This document shows, piece after piece, positions 1-7,336 of a DNA stretch of 15,378 nucleotides. Under the pieces are notes generated by a model that was not told where the DNA came from, did not search any database, and was given only the letters and a program-made list of their open reading frames with translations. The stretch is from positions 1 to 15,378 of the forward strand of contig JAISRG010000032.1 of the NCBI GenBank assembly GCA_031273725.1. Reading direction: 5' to 3'. Position 1 is the stretch's first letter. Every line of letters starts with the position of its first letter. Made by a program: the position numbers and the translations under genes. This stretch comes from Puniceicoccales bacterium (GTDB taxonomy: Bacteria; Verrucomicrobiota; Verrucomicrobiia; Opitutales; JAIRKQ01).

Positions 1-252
1 AACATTGGCAGCGATGACCCTATCAGGAGTAGCTTCCGTAACCTCTATGCTGCCAGCTCCTGTAAACGTTACTTGGTTATCGCCGGGATTGTTGACAGCA
101 TCTATCTCCCACGTTTGAGTGGCCGTCTTTTTCTCATTTATTGTCTCATTTAACGAATCAGCTAAAGACGGAGAGCTGAATGTTAAAAATCCAATGGTAG
201 CTACCAGAGCTACAAATATTTTCTTTCCTGTGGAAATTTTATGATTGCGCAT
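1..252 (-). CDS. Exported protein, N-terminal part only (runs off left edge)
   Basis: Minus-strand reading frame open from the start codon to base 1, so only the first 84 codons are present. The N-terminus has a basic stretch (RNHKISTGKK) followed by a hydrophobic core (about residues 12-28) and a likely signal peptidase I site near SLA-DS, so export to the periplasm or beyond is expected. The following residues (TWEIDAVNNPGDNQ, VTFTGAGSIEV) are short, Asn/Gly/Thr-rich and beta-like, reminiscent of the start of autotransporter or surface beta-repeat proteins, but no family can be named. The start at 252 is preferred because GAGG (262-259) sits 6 nt upstream; an in-frame ATG at 264 would add four residues but has no ribosome binding site. 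Function unknown. Confidence 0.6.
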   Translation of the reverse strand, partial: MRNHKISTGKKIFVALVATIGFLTFSSPSLADSLNETINEKKTATQTWEIDAVNNPGDNQVTFTGAGSIEVTEATPDRVIAANV

Positions 253-275
253 TCTATACCTCATGTTGGAAGAGT

Positions 276-304
276 AGTGTGCCGCATTTTTACTTCTTGT
301 CAAT
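276..304 (-). promoter_or_regulatory. Candidate promoter for the left-edge exported gene
   Basis: Reading the minus strand, a perfect TTGACA lies at 304-299. At a 17-nt spacing the -10 window is only a poor match (ACACTA), so the -35 box is convincing but the promoter as a whole is not. Its position 25-50 bases upstream of the gene start fits. Confidence 0.25.
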
Positions 305-387
305 GGAATTTGTAAAAAATATGTAAAATTCTATAGCAAATATCCAAAAACCTTACGGACTGCCTTTCGTCAATGAATCCAGCATAA

Positions 388-576
388 ATTACCAAGCCGC
401 CCTACTCGCCAGATTTCAATCCCATCGAACACTACTGGGCTTGGCTCAAAACAAACTTCCATCTTTCTAGCTGCTACATTTTCATCAATTCCTCTTTCTG
501 TGCGATTTTGACGACATTTTTCTCTGATCTTATTTTACCATTTACGTTTATGATTGCAACGGTGCTGAAAATCTAG
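388..576 (+). pseudogene. IS630-type transposase C-terminal remnant (copy 1)
   Basis: A 62-codon frame, bounded by TAA (385-387) and TAG (574-576), contains PPYSPDFNPIEHYWAWLK (about 397-450). This is the signature around the last acidic catalytic residue of IS630/Tc1-mariner DDE transposases (usual form LPPYSPDLNPIE..W). The Glu of PIEH is the expected third catalytic residue. Nothing upstream encodes the rest of the roughly 300-residue enzyme: the in-phase frame is interrupted just before the motif, and the residues after it (SSCYIFINSSFCAILTTFF) do not look like a normal transposase tail, so a frameshift is likely. It lies immediately upstream of rsmD. A related remnant is at 6001-6207. 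Confidence 0.7.
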
Positions 577-579
577 TCA

Positions 580-1164
580 ATGGGTGCTCAGATGCGAATT
601 ACAGGAGGAAAGGCGCGAGGTATACTGCTAACCGTACCAGTTGGCGTTGAATATTTACGGCCAGCCACGGATTTTTTGAGGGAAGCAGTTTTTTCATCTC
701 TGGGGCCGAAAATACACAAGGCATTCGTTTTGGATCTTTTCGCGGGAGTTGGTAGCTATGGTCTTGAATCCCTAAGTCGCGGTGCAGATGCCTGTGTTTT
801 TGTGGAAAACAATCGCCTAGCAGTTGATGCAATTGAAAACAATATAAAAAGTGTCAAAAAGTCCGCTGCTAGAAATTTTACCACAAAAGTTTTTTGCCAA
901 GATGTTTTTGCATGGGCCCAAACCTGTGAGGTAAAATTCGATATTATTTTTATTGATCCGCCCTACAACATGGTTGAAACTCGGGGACAGGAATTGCTGG
1001 CAATGTTTTCCAAATTCCTTAAGCCCTCCGAAGAGTCAAGGATGGTCATTGAAGTACCGGGATTACATAAAATTGAGATGCCGAACGATATTATCGAGAT
1101 TAGAAGGTTGGGGAGGACCGGACATTCCAGACAACCAAATGCATTGATATATGAAAAAAAATAA
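580..1164 (+). CDS. rsmD: 16S rRNA (guanine(966)-N2)-methyltransferase RsmD
   Basis: SAM-dependent enzyme that methylates N2 of G966 in helix 31 of 16S rRNA during 30S assembly, in the cytoplasm. The 194-residue length is normal for the family. Visible hallmarks are the N-terminal MRITGGKARG, the RPATDFLREAVFSSL segment (about 27-41, matching the family's RPT.D..REALF), the SAM-binding loop LDLFAGVGSYG (51-61) and the catalytic DPPY (126-129). The start is uncertain: ATG 580 gives four extra residues (MGAQ), whereas ATG 592 starts exactly at the family's MRI.GG and has a weak GGGTG (582-586) 5 nt upstream, so 592 may be the true start. The 3' end overlaps murJ by 14 bases, suggesting co-transcription. 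No promoter was recognised; the region upstream is transposase debris. Confidence 0.93.
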   Translation: MGAQMRITGGKARGILLTVPVGVEYLRPATDFLREAVFSSLGPKIHKAFVLDLFAGVGSYGLESLSRGADACVFVENNRLAVDAIENNIKSVKKSAARNFTTKVFCQDVFAWAQTCEVKFDIIFIDPPYNMVETRGQELLAMFSKFLKPSEESRMVIEVPGLHKIEMPNDIIEIRRLGRTGHSRQPNALIYEKK

Positions 1165-2740
1165 TGGTAGTACATTAAAAAATATCTCGACAGTATCGAG
1201 CACAACCGTCCTTTCGCGCATATTGGGCTTCTGGCGAGACATGACATTTTTTTCATTTTTCGGCACGTCGGCGATGGGGGCTGCTTTTTTATTGGCCTTT
1301 AGTTTGCCAAACCTATTCCGGCGACTCCTGGGAGAAGGGGCTCTGTCCTCTGCCATCATGCCGGTAATGTCATCGCACTATGTCAAACATGGCAAGGACT
1401 CAATGCTAAGATTGTTCAGTCATATTATTCTTAGGTTGCTGGTAATTTTTGCGGTGGTATTGATTTGCGCCTATGGGCTTATTGCTTTGGCCTATGGGAT
1501 TATCGCTTTGATTAGCTCACTACTGGACGGCCCCAAATGGAATATGGCACTAAAGTTTACCGCATTGCTCTTGCCCTATATGGTATTTGTGTGTTTGGCG
1601 GCTATAGTTGCAGTTGTATTGAACCTGATGGGTCGGTTTTTAGTATCATCCGTTAATCAAATTTGGATGAACCTATCGATGATTTTGTCACTGTTGATAG
1701 GGGGGTATGGCTTTGGCCTTTGCGGGATGCAGCTCGTGCATTGTTTGATAGCTGGGGTACTGCTAGGCGGTTTAATTCAGCTGGCCATACCATTGCTAGC
1801 CGTATTTATGTGCGGTTGGCGCCCACAACTTGATCCAAATGTCCCAATGCTCAAAGAAGATATGGCAGATGTTTGGAAATTATTTCTGCCTGGCATGTTC
1901 GGTGCTGCCGTTGAACAGCTTAACTTCCTAATATCACGCACAATTGCTTACACTTTTAGCCCACCGGCGGTTTCACTAATGTACCTATCCAATCGATTGA
2001 CGGAACTACCAATGGGAATTTTCGGTTGGGCGATCATAACAGTTTTCTTCCCAAGCATAGCCAAGGTGGTTAATTCAAAATCAGATACCGCAGTCATAAA
2101 TAGGACATTTAATGAAACTTTAGTCGCCATGGTATGGATCTTACTGCCGTCAGCGCTGGGCATATTTCTATTGAAAAAAGAAATCTTGTCGGTTTTTTTC
2201 GTCCATGGAAAATTTACAGCCAATGATATCCACCAAATATTACCAATCATGTCGGTATACTGCATAAGTTTGGTATTTTCGGGAATATCTTCCCTATTAA
2301 TTCGGGGATTTCATTCGTTGAAAGATACCAAAACCCCTGCTCGCATTGGAATTGTTGTCGTCATGGCCAATGTGACATTCTCCCTAATATTTATGAAAAT
2401 TTTTAACCCCATTGGGCTTGACATAGGTATCAGACTGGCACTGGCCAATGCCTTAGCCACCATTGTGCAAACAATATGCTTATCCACATTACTGAAAAGA
2501 AAAATGAAAGGCTGGTCGATTTGGTCAGAATTCAGGAACTACGCAACAATATTTTATGGATGTATTTGGATAGCCGCCGTGGCGACTTCTGCGAAAATAG
2601 CCGTTGGGGCGTATTGCCATTTTGGGCAACGGACCAATGACACAATTACCATCATAGTGGGTGTAACGCTGTCGGCACTAGCGTACCTGATTGCCAACCG
2701 AAAACTTATAGCAAAGGTTTGGGCATCGCGAAAAGTGTAA
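1151..2740 (+). CDS. murJ: Lipid II flippase MurJ (MviN family)
   Basis: Polytopic inner-membrane protein (529 residues, mostly hydrophobic, consistent with about 14 transmembrane helices) that moves lipid-linked peptidoglycan precursor from the cytoplasmic to the periplasmic face. The family signature is clear at the N-terminus: TVLSRILGFWRD (about 19-30) and LPNLFRRLLGEGALSSA (about 52-68). It carries the conserved arginines of the first helices (R23, R29, R57, R58) that correspond to the charged cavity of MurJ. Further family-like segments are LPMGIFGWAI and LLIRGFHSLKDTKTPA. The gene begins inside the last codons of rsmD (14-base overlap, different frame), so translation is probably coupled. 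The next gene, glgB, is convergent, ending 50 bases away. Confidence 0.95.
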   Translation: MKKNNGSTLKNISTVSSTTVLSRILGFWRDMTFFSFFGTSAMGAAFLLAFSLPNLFRRLLGEGALSSAIMPVMSSHYVKHGKDSMLRLFSHIILRLLVIFAVVLICAYGLIALAYGIIALISSLLDGPKWNMALKFTALLLPYMVFVCLAAIVAVVLNLMGRFLVSSVNQIWMNLSMILSLLIGGYGFGLCGMQLVHCLIAGVLLGGLIQLAIPLLAVFMCGWRPQLDPNVPMLKEDMADVWKLFLPGMFGAAVEQLNFLISRTIAYTFSPPAVSLMYLSNRLTELPMGIFGWAIITVFFPSIAKVVNSKSDTAVINRTFNETLVAMVWILLPSALGIFLLKKEILSVFFVHGKFTANDIHQILPIMSVYCISLVFSGISSLLIRGFHSLKDTKTPARIGIVVVMANVTFSLIFMKIFNPIGLDIGIRLALANALATIVQTICLSTLLKRKMKGWSIWSEFRNYATIFYGCIWIAAVATSAKIAVGAYCHFGQRTNDTITIIVGVTLSALAYLIANRKLIAKVWASRKV

Positions 2741-2790
2741 AACCGGGATAGGCTAACATGTTCTAAAAGGCAATCTCTGGAGTTTTGTTG

Positions 2791-5007
2791 CTATGGTGTC
2801 GTGGTTTCCTGGGGAACAAGACAGAGCAAGCCCAGTGGCGGGAGGTATAGTTTTAGGGAATATGGTCTCCCATGGAATGGCAAATCATCGGCAACTTTGC
2901 CTCCGAAATTTCCCCGGTTCATTCCGCCATATATTTCGCAATCACTATTAAAAATTTCTTCCCATAGACATTTGTATGGGACGCCAATTCTGTAGTTAAT
3001 ACGTTCGACGGGTGTAAAATTGCAAACAACAGCAATCCTACCGTCGGCAATATCCTTTCGAATAAACGCAATGACCGAATTGTCGCAGTCATCGCAGGAG
3101 ATCCACTCAAAACCCCTGGAATCCATGTCGTATTTGGCCAAGAAATCATATTGCTTATAAATGCTGTTCAAATCGGCTATTAGTTGTTGTATTGACCTAT
3201 GATCCGAGTATTTCAATAGGTGCCAGTCCAAACTTTTGTCGTACTGCCATTCGTCGCTTTGTCCAAATTCACACCCCATGAATAATGTTTTTTTCCCAGG
3301 CCATAGCCACATATACGCATACAGTACCATTAGGTGGCGTGCTTTTTCTGCAATGGTCTCACCTGGCATCTTACACAACATCGACCGTTTGCCATAGACA
3401 ACCTCATCGTGGGAAATGGAACTAATAAAATTTTCCGAATATTGGTATAGCATCGCAAATGTTAGCTGGTTGTGGCTATATTTGCGATAAATTGGATCCT
3501 TGGAAAAATAATCCAAAGTGTCGTGCATCCATCCCATGTTCCACTTGAAGTCAAATCCAATGCCATAGTATTTTGTTTTTCTTGTGACGCCGCTGAAAGA
3601 AGTGGACTCTTCGGCTATGGTGATGGCCCCAGGAAATACTTCATGGACCGTATTATTCATCTCCCGCAAAAATTCAATGGCTTCGATATTTTCCTTGCCC
3701 CCATAGCAATTTGGCAACCAGTTGCCACTTTTACGGGAATAATCGAGGTACAGCATGGAAGCAACGGCATCCACACGGATACCATCCACATGAAATTTTT
3801 CGAACCAATTCAACACGCTCCCAATTAAAAAATTCCGTACCTCATGGCGCCCGTAATTGAATACCAAGGTCCCCCAATCTTCGTGAAATCCACGGCGCTC
3901 ATCCTCATGCTCATAGAGCCGTGTTCCATCGAACTCGGCTAGGGCAAACGCATCTCTGGGAAAATGTGCGGGGACCCAGTCGATAATTACTCCGATGTCA
4001 TTGGCGTGCAAATGGTCGATCAATTTTTTGAAGTCAAGGGGAGTTCCGTAGCGATGAGTCGGAGCAAAATATCCAGTCACCTGATATCCCCACGATTTCA
4101 GCAGTGGGTATTCCGTTACGGGCATAAATTCAACGTGGGTAAATCCCATTTTTTTGACATAGCTTGCAAGTTTTTCTGCCAATTCAACGTATGTCAATGG
4201 ACGATTACCTTCCTCTGGAACACGCATCCATGAATCCAAATGTACTTCGTAGATCGACATTCGAGCACTGTGCCACTTGGTATTGACACGTTTTTCCATC
4301 CACGCTTGATCATGCCATGTGTAGTTTGAAGAATCGAAGACGATGGCAGCATTGTTGGGAGGGCCCTCAAAATAACTCCCGTAGGGATCACTTTTCAATA
4401 CCAATTCATTGCGGGAGTTGATTAGTTCGTATTTGTATTTTGAAAAATTTCCAATGCCCGGGATAAACAATTCCCAAATCCCAGATGTTCCCAACATTCG
4501 CATCGGATGATAGCGCCCATCCCAATTGTTAAAATCACCGACCACCGATATGCGTCTAGCATTTGGGGCCCAAACAGCAAATGCTGTCCCCCAAATGCCA
4601 TTTATTTCACGGACACATGCACCAAGGCGATCGAAAATCTGCCGATGTTTCCCTTGACCAAATAGATAGCAATCGAACGAGCTTATGGTTGGTAGAAACG
4701 AATAGGGATCATGCTTTAAAAGCATATCCTCCTCGTAGGTTTCAATGAAAATTTGATAGTCAAAAACTTCCCTACGATTTTTGATAAAGACTTCAAAAAA
4801 TCCGCTGTCACTGAGCCTTGCCATTTCGAATCTTTCATCGGTTGAAATATTAACGATGGCACACTTTTCGGTATTTTGCAAATATGCACGGACTACGATA
4901 CCAACAACTACATCATTCTTCATCACCGGATGCATGCCCAATCTATCATGGGGGCAAGCATGCTTGGCTCTTAGGAACTGCTCTAACTCTTCATTAGATA
5001 TTATCAT
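2791..5007 (-). CDS. glgB: 1,4-alpha-glucan branching enzyme GlgB (GH13)
   Basis: Cytoplasmic glycogen branching enzyme (EC 2.4.1.18): cleaves alpha-1,4 chains and re-attaches them as alpha-1,6 branches. At 738 residues it is full length for the two-N-domain bacterial type. An N-terminal N1 domain (about 1-115) precedes a CBM48 domain (about 137-225, with FAVWAPNARRISVVGDFNNW). The GH13 barrel follows, with WGYQVTGYFAPTHRYGTP (306-323), IIDWVPAHFPRD (341-352), the nucleophile D413 in GIRVDAVASM, the acid/base E466 in ITIAEEST and the transition-state D534 in ISSISHDEV. The spacing of these three matches E. coli D405/E458/D526. A C-terminal beta domain completes it. The ATG follows the stop of the TIG lipoprotein gene after one base (TGA-A-ATG) with no clear Shine-Dalgarno, so expression is likely translationally coupled. 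No other glycogen gene lies in the window. Confidence 0.97.
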   Translation of the reverse strand: MIISNEELEQFLRAKHACPHDRLGMHPVMKNDVVVGIVVRAYLQNTEKCAIVNISTDERFEMARLSDSGFFEVFIKNRREVFDYQIFIETYEEDMLLKHDPYSFLPTISSFDCYLFGQGKHRQIFDRLGACVREINGIWGTAFAVWAPNARRISVVGDFNNWDGRYHPMRMLGTSGIWELFIPGIGNFSKYKYELINSRNELVLKSDPYGSYFEGPPNNAAIVFDSSNYTWHDQAWMEKRVNTKWHSARMSIYEVHLDSWMRVPEEGNRPLTYVELAEKLASYVKKMGFTHVEFMPVTEYPLLKSWGYQVTGYFAPTHRYGTPLDFKKLIDHLHANDIGVIIDWVPAHFPRDAFALAEFDGTRLYEHEDERRGFHEDWGTLVFNYGRHEVRNFLIGSVLNWFEKFHVDGIRVDAVASMLYLDYSRKSGNWLPNCYGGKENIEAIEFLREMNNTVHEVFPGAITIAEESTSFSGVTRKTKYYGIGFDFKWNMGWMHDTLDYFSKDPIYRKYSHNQLTFAMLYQYSENFISSISHDEVVYGKRSMLCKMPGETIAEKARHLMVLYAYMWLWPGKKTLFMGCEFGQSDEWQYDKSLDWHLLKYSDHRSIQQLIADLNSIYKQYDFLAKYDMDSRGFEWISCDDCDNSVIAFIRKDIADGRIAVVCNFTPVERINYRIGVPYKCLWEEIFNSDCEIYGGMNRGNFGGKVADDLPFHGRPYSLKLYLPPLGLLCLVPQETTTP

Positions 5008-5008
5008 T

Positions 5009-5965
5009 TCAAAAGTTCAAGAATTCATCGTTTGTAATGTCATCGTCGGTGGTTGCATTTGCACCCTCATCCGATGAAATTACTTCGACGGGAATTTTAC
5101 ACTCCTCAAACCCAGCCGCTGTTAAATACAACATTCCAGATCCTGCCGTCCCTCCCTGAATTACCACACTGGCTGATCTTGCATCAGCGGGTATGAAAAT
5201 ATCTTTCATAATGATACTGTCCGGAATGTTGGTTGTCACATCTATCATGATTCCTCCCCTTGGAGCATCAAAGTCTGTCGTAACCGTAAGCACCAATTTC
5301 TCTCCTGATTCTAGGTTGATGTTGGACAGGTTGGTGTGAAAGGTTGATTGATCAATTTGAAAAGTTCCAAGCCCAATATTCCCATTATCGCTAATCAATT
5401 TTGCATGATGCTTATCCCCATGACCCAACATTGGCACAACGAAAGACAAAGAATTTGCGGAAATAAAAGTTGTTTCACACGGGACATCACCTATTTCCAC
5501 GTAATCACCCTCTTCGAACCCACGTCCGAGGAGCGTAATCACCGAACCCGGGACGCTACGATTGCTCTCAAAGCCGATAGCATATCTGTTTACAATGGTT
5601 AAATTATAAATCCTTGAACGTGTAAATTTCTCACGTATACTGCCATTGATTTTTCTTTTGTAATTAATTTCGTAGTAATAATTCGCTTTATGCTGGTCAG
5701 CAGGTCTTTTGTAATTGTATACATACTCAAGCTCCCCATTGTTTTTCATTTTATGAATTTCTCCATCGATTACAATGCGCGCAGAGCAACTATGCGGAAT
5801 CAAGTGTGCTCCATTTGGCCTAATGGACATCACAATTGGGTAAATGTCAGAACCATTTTGTGGAATTTGACTGGGAGTGTTATTTGTAATCATGGAGTTG
5901 CATCCACCCACCATAAAAGTTAAAACACATAAAAATATAACCCAACTCACTTTCACATCTTTCAT
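5009..5965 (-). CDS. TIG/IPT-domain lipoprotein
   Basis: A 318-residue secreted protein. The N-terminus is a lipoprotein signal peptide: basic start (MKDVK), hydrophobic core (7-19) and lipobox VGGC with lipidated C22. An uncharacterised region (about 40-127) leads into a TIG/IPT immunoglobulin-like domain (about 128-205: SVPGSVITLLGRGFEEGDYVE, then C163, then SLSFVVP). A second beta-sandwich-like segment (about 206-296) has ESGEKLVLTVTTD and IPADARSASVVIQGG, resembling Calx-beta or Big-type extracellular repeats. The tail is acidic (SDEGANATTDDDITNDE). I chose ATG 5965; the alternative upstream TTG at 5992 only adds nine residues ahead of a normal signal peptide. It is one base upstream of glgB on the same strand. 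Function unknown; likely anchored in the outer or inner membrane facing the periplasm or exterior, binding carbohydrate or protein. Confidence 0.82.
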   Translation of the reverse strand: MKDVKVSWVIFLCVLTFMVGGCNSMITNNTPSQIPQNGSDIYPIVMSIRPNGAHLIPHSCSARIVIDGEIHKMKNNGELEYVYNYKRPADQHKANYYYEINYKRKINGSIREKFTRSRIYNLTIVNRYAIGFESNRSVPGSVITLLGRGFEEGDYVEIGDVPCETTFISANSLSFVVPMLGHGDKHHAKLISDNGNIGLGTFQIDQSTFHTNLSNINLESGEKLVLTVTTDFDAPRGGIMIDVTTNIPDSIIMKDIFIPADARSASVVIQGGTAGSGMLYLTAAGFEECKIPVEVISSDEGANATTDDDITNDEFLNF

Positions 5966-6000
5966 AACAACTTTCAGAATGCTAAAAATCAAAAATTCGT

Positions 6001-6207
6001 ATGCAAGTAAAGATTACCAACTTTTCAATCCTATCTCCACTATTTCACATTCCAAAGGCAGGAGAGTTTGTTTCTAAACCAAGTCCAATCGAGCACCGCT
6101 GGGCTTGACCAAAGAATAAATTTTCCTACCTCTGGCGTCATGTTGCCAATTTTTATGACAAACTTTCTCTCGCTCTAAATCTTAATTATGGGACTTCGTT
6201 TGTTTAG
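6001..6207 (+). pseudogene. IS630-type transposase C-terminal remnant (copy 2)
   Basis: A plus-strand frame reads PSPIEHRWA, then TGA (6106-6108), then PKNKF...VANFYDKLSLALNLNYGTSFV and a TAG (6205-6207). It aligns with PDFNPIEHYWAWLK of copy 1 (388-576): the TGA replaces the second Trp of HYWAW, and most bases from the CC.ATCGA to the TGGGCTTG segment are identical between copies. Unlike copy 1 it keeps a plausible transposase tail after the motif. Upstream, LFHIPKAGEFVSKPSPIE looks like the region from the family's DN..FH motif to the LPPYSPD motif with a deletion. It fills most of the 309-base gap between the lipoprotein gene and kdsD, so it occupies the upstream region of the lipoprotein-glgB pair. 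No terminal inverted repeats were recognised. Confidence 0.65.
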
Positions 6208-6274
6208 CACACAATACACTATATCCCGAAAAGTTATAATTCTCAACATTTGCTGCAACTTCGCAGGTAAGGTT

Positions 6275-7243
6275 TTAATGTTTGTAGGTATCGTGGAGGC
6301 GTAGTAGGCCAACGACTTTGGATTTGCCGAAAGTGGTGCCGTTTGCCATTACGGGAAGAACTGATATTTGTGATGGGCCACATTCCATAATCTGCAATGC
6401 TTCACCGACGTGGCTGTCGGCATCTATGCATTTGGGGGATGGAGACATTATGTCTTTTGCCGTAATATTCTGGAAAGATTCATTTTCCTTTAGGGAGCGG
6501 CGAATGTCACCTTCCGTTACCAGGCCCGATAAAATATCATCCCGGTCCATTACCAAAGCTGCTCCCAACGGAAATTCGGTCATTGCGATTACGATCTCAC
6601 GCAGGGTACTACCAGGTTTTACAATGGCGCAGGATGACAGGGGAGACATTACATCTTTTACTCGCAGGAGGAGATTTCTTCCGAGTTGCCCTGCGGGATG
6701 AAAAGTCGCAAAGTCTTGTTTGGAGAAGGACCGGCGAGACATTAATTCGGCTGCCATGGCATCCCCAATGGCTAAACTAACTATCGAACTTGTCGTGGGA
6801 ACTATTTGCAAAGGATCTGCTTCTTTGGCAAAGGAAATATCTATTACTACATCGGAAAATTTGGCAATGGGCGAACTGGCATTTCCCACAATGGAAATGA
6901 TTTTAGATTCAAATTTTTTCAAAACCGGAATTAGGCAGAGTATTTCATCGGTCGTACCGCTTTTCGACAGTAAAACTGTGGGATCGCCGGGAGAATAAAC
7001 CCCCAAATCCCCGTGGGCACCTTCGGCAGGGTGCAAAAATACGGATGGTTGTCCGGTGCTAGTGAAGGTAGCGGCTATCTTTTTTGCAATGTGTCCCGAT
7101 TTCCCCATTCCACAAATAATGGTTTTCCCCCTATGATTTAGCAAAATTTCAACTGCTCTCTGGAAATTTTCATCCAAAATTTCGGAAGCATGTCTTATTG
7201 CATCACTTTCCGCCACTAATAAGCTCTTTGCCGCTGGAAACAT
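6275..7243 (-). CDS. kdsD: D-arabinose 5-phosphate isomerase (KdsD/KpsF/GutQ family)
   Basis: Isomerises D-ribulose 5-phosphate to D-arabinose 5-phosphate (EC 5.3.1.13), the first step of Kdo synthesis for LPS inner core, in the cytoplasm. The 322 residues hold an N-terminal SIS domain (about 25-190) and two CBS domains (about 198-255 and 262-320), the classic arrangement. Family motifs are ICGMGKSGHIAKKIAATF (43-60), HPAEGAHGDLGV (71-82), LLSKSGTTDE (91-100), EADPLQIVPTTS (141-152) and FHPAGQLGRN (181-190). The expected catalytic residues K48, E74 or D79 region, E141 and H182 are present. It is a single-gene unit, divergent from the efflux operon across 93 bases. The ribosome binding site is weak (GGA about 10 nt upstream). 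KpsF and GutQ are paralogous alternatives; the reaction is the same. Confidence 0.94.
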   Translation of the reverse strand: MFPAAKSLLVAESDAIRHASEILDENFQRAVEILLNHRGKTIICGMGKSGHIAKKIAATFTSTGQPSVFLHPAEGAHGDLGVYSPGDPTVLLSKSGTTDEILCLIPVLKKFESKIISIVGNASSPIAKFSDVVIDISFAKEADPLQIVPTTSSIVSLAIGDAMAAELMSRRSFSKQDFATFHPAGQLGRNLLLRVKDVMSPLSSCAIVKPGSTLREIVIAMTEFPLGAALVMDRDDILSGLVTEGDIRRSLKENESFQNITAKDIMSPSPKCIDADSHVGEALQIMECGPSQISVLPVMANGTTFGKSKVVGLLRLHDTYKH

Positions 7244-7266
7244 TTCGAAAATTCCATAAAAAATAA

Positions 7267-7284
7267 TATCTCCGAAGCGAGATA
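7267..7284. promoter_or_regulatory. Dyad element in the divergent kdsD/efflux intergenic region
   Basis: TATCTC (7267-7272) and GAGATA (7279-7284) form a perfect 6-bp inverted repeat around CGAAGC. It sits 17 bases upstream of the candidate -35 box of the efflux operon and about 24 bases upstream of the kdsD start. It could be a regulator operator serving either gene, or a small hairpin in the kdsD leader. A dyad of this size can occur by chance. Confidence 0.3.
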
Positions 7285-7300
7285 AAAGTATTTAAAAGAT

Positions 7301-7329
7301 TTGACTTCCAGGTTACGAATAAATATTTT
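7301..7329 (+). promoter_or_regulatory. Candidate sigma70-type promoter of the efflux operon
   Basis: TTGACT (7301-7306), one mismatch from consensus, is followed after 17 nt by TATTTT (7324-7329, four of six matches). Transcription would begin at about 7336-7337, exactly at the ATG of the first gene, implying a leaderless or near-leaderless mRNA. That gene has no Shine-Dalgarno sequence, which agrees. No sigma54 -24/-12 motif (GG-N10-GC) was evident here. Confidence 0.4.
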
Positions 7330-7336
7330 GGCTTAG

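Noticed and set aside
2741..2790. Bidirectional terminator between the convergent murJ and glgB ends.
   Set aside because: No stem of useful length was found in these 50 bases.
3472..3828. A 118-codon plus-strand frame opposite glgB.
   Set aside because: It lies against the GH13 catalytic region; no start signal or family resemblance.
6106..6108. TGA read as Trp (alternative genetic code) in the transposase remnant, since it replaces the second Trp of the WAW motif.
   Set aside because: TGA is used as a normal stop for the lipoprotein gene (5009-5011), one base before the glgB start, and all long genes use TGG for Trp; the TGA here is decay of a pseudogene.
6252..6265. CTGC-AACTTC-GCAG hairpin just downstream of kdsD as a terminator.
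   Set aside because: Only a 4-bp stem with no T-run on the minus strand.
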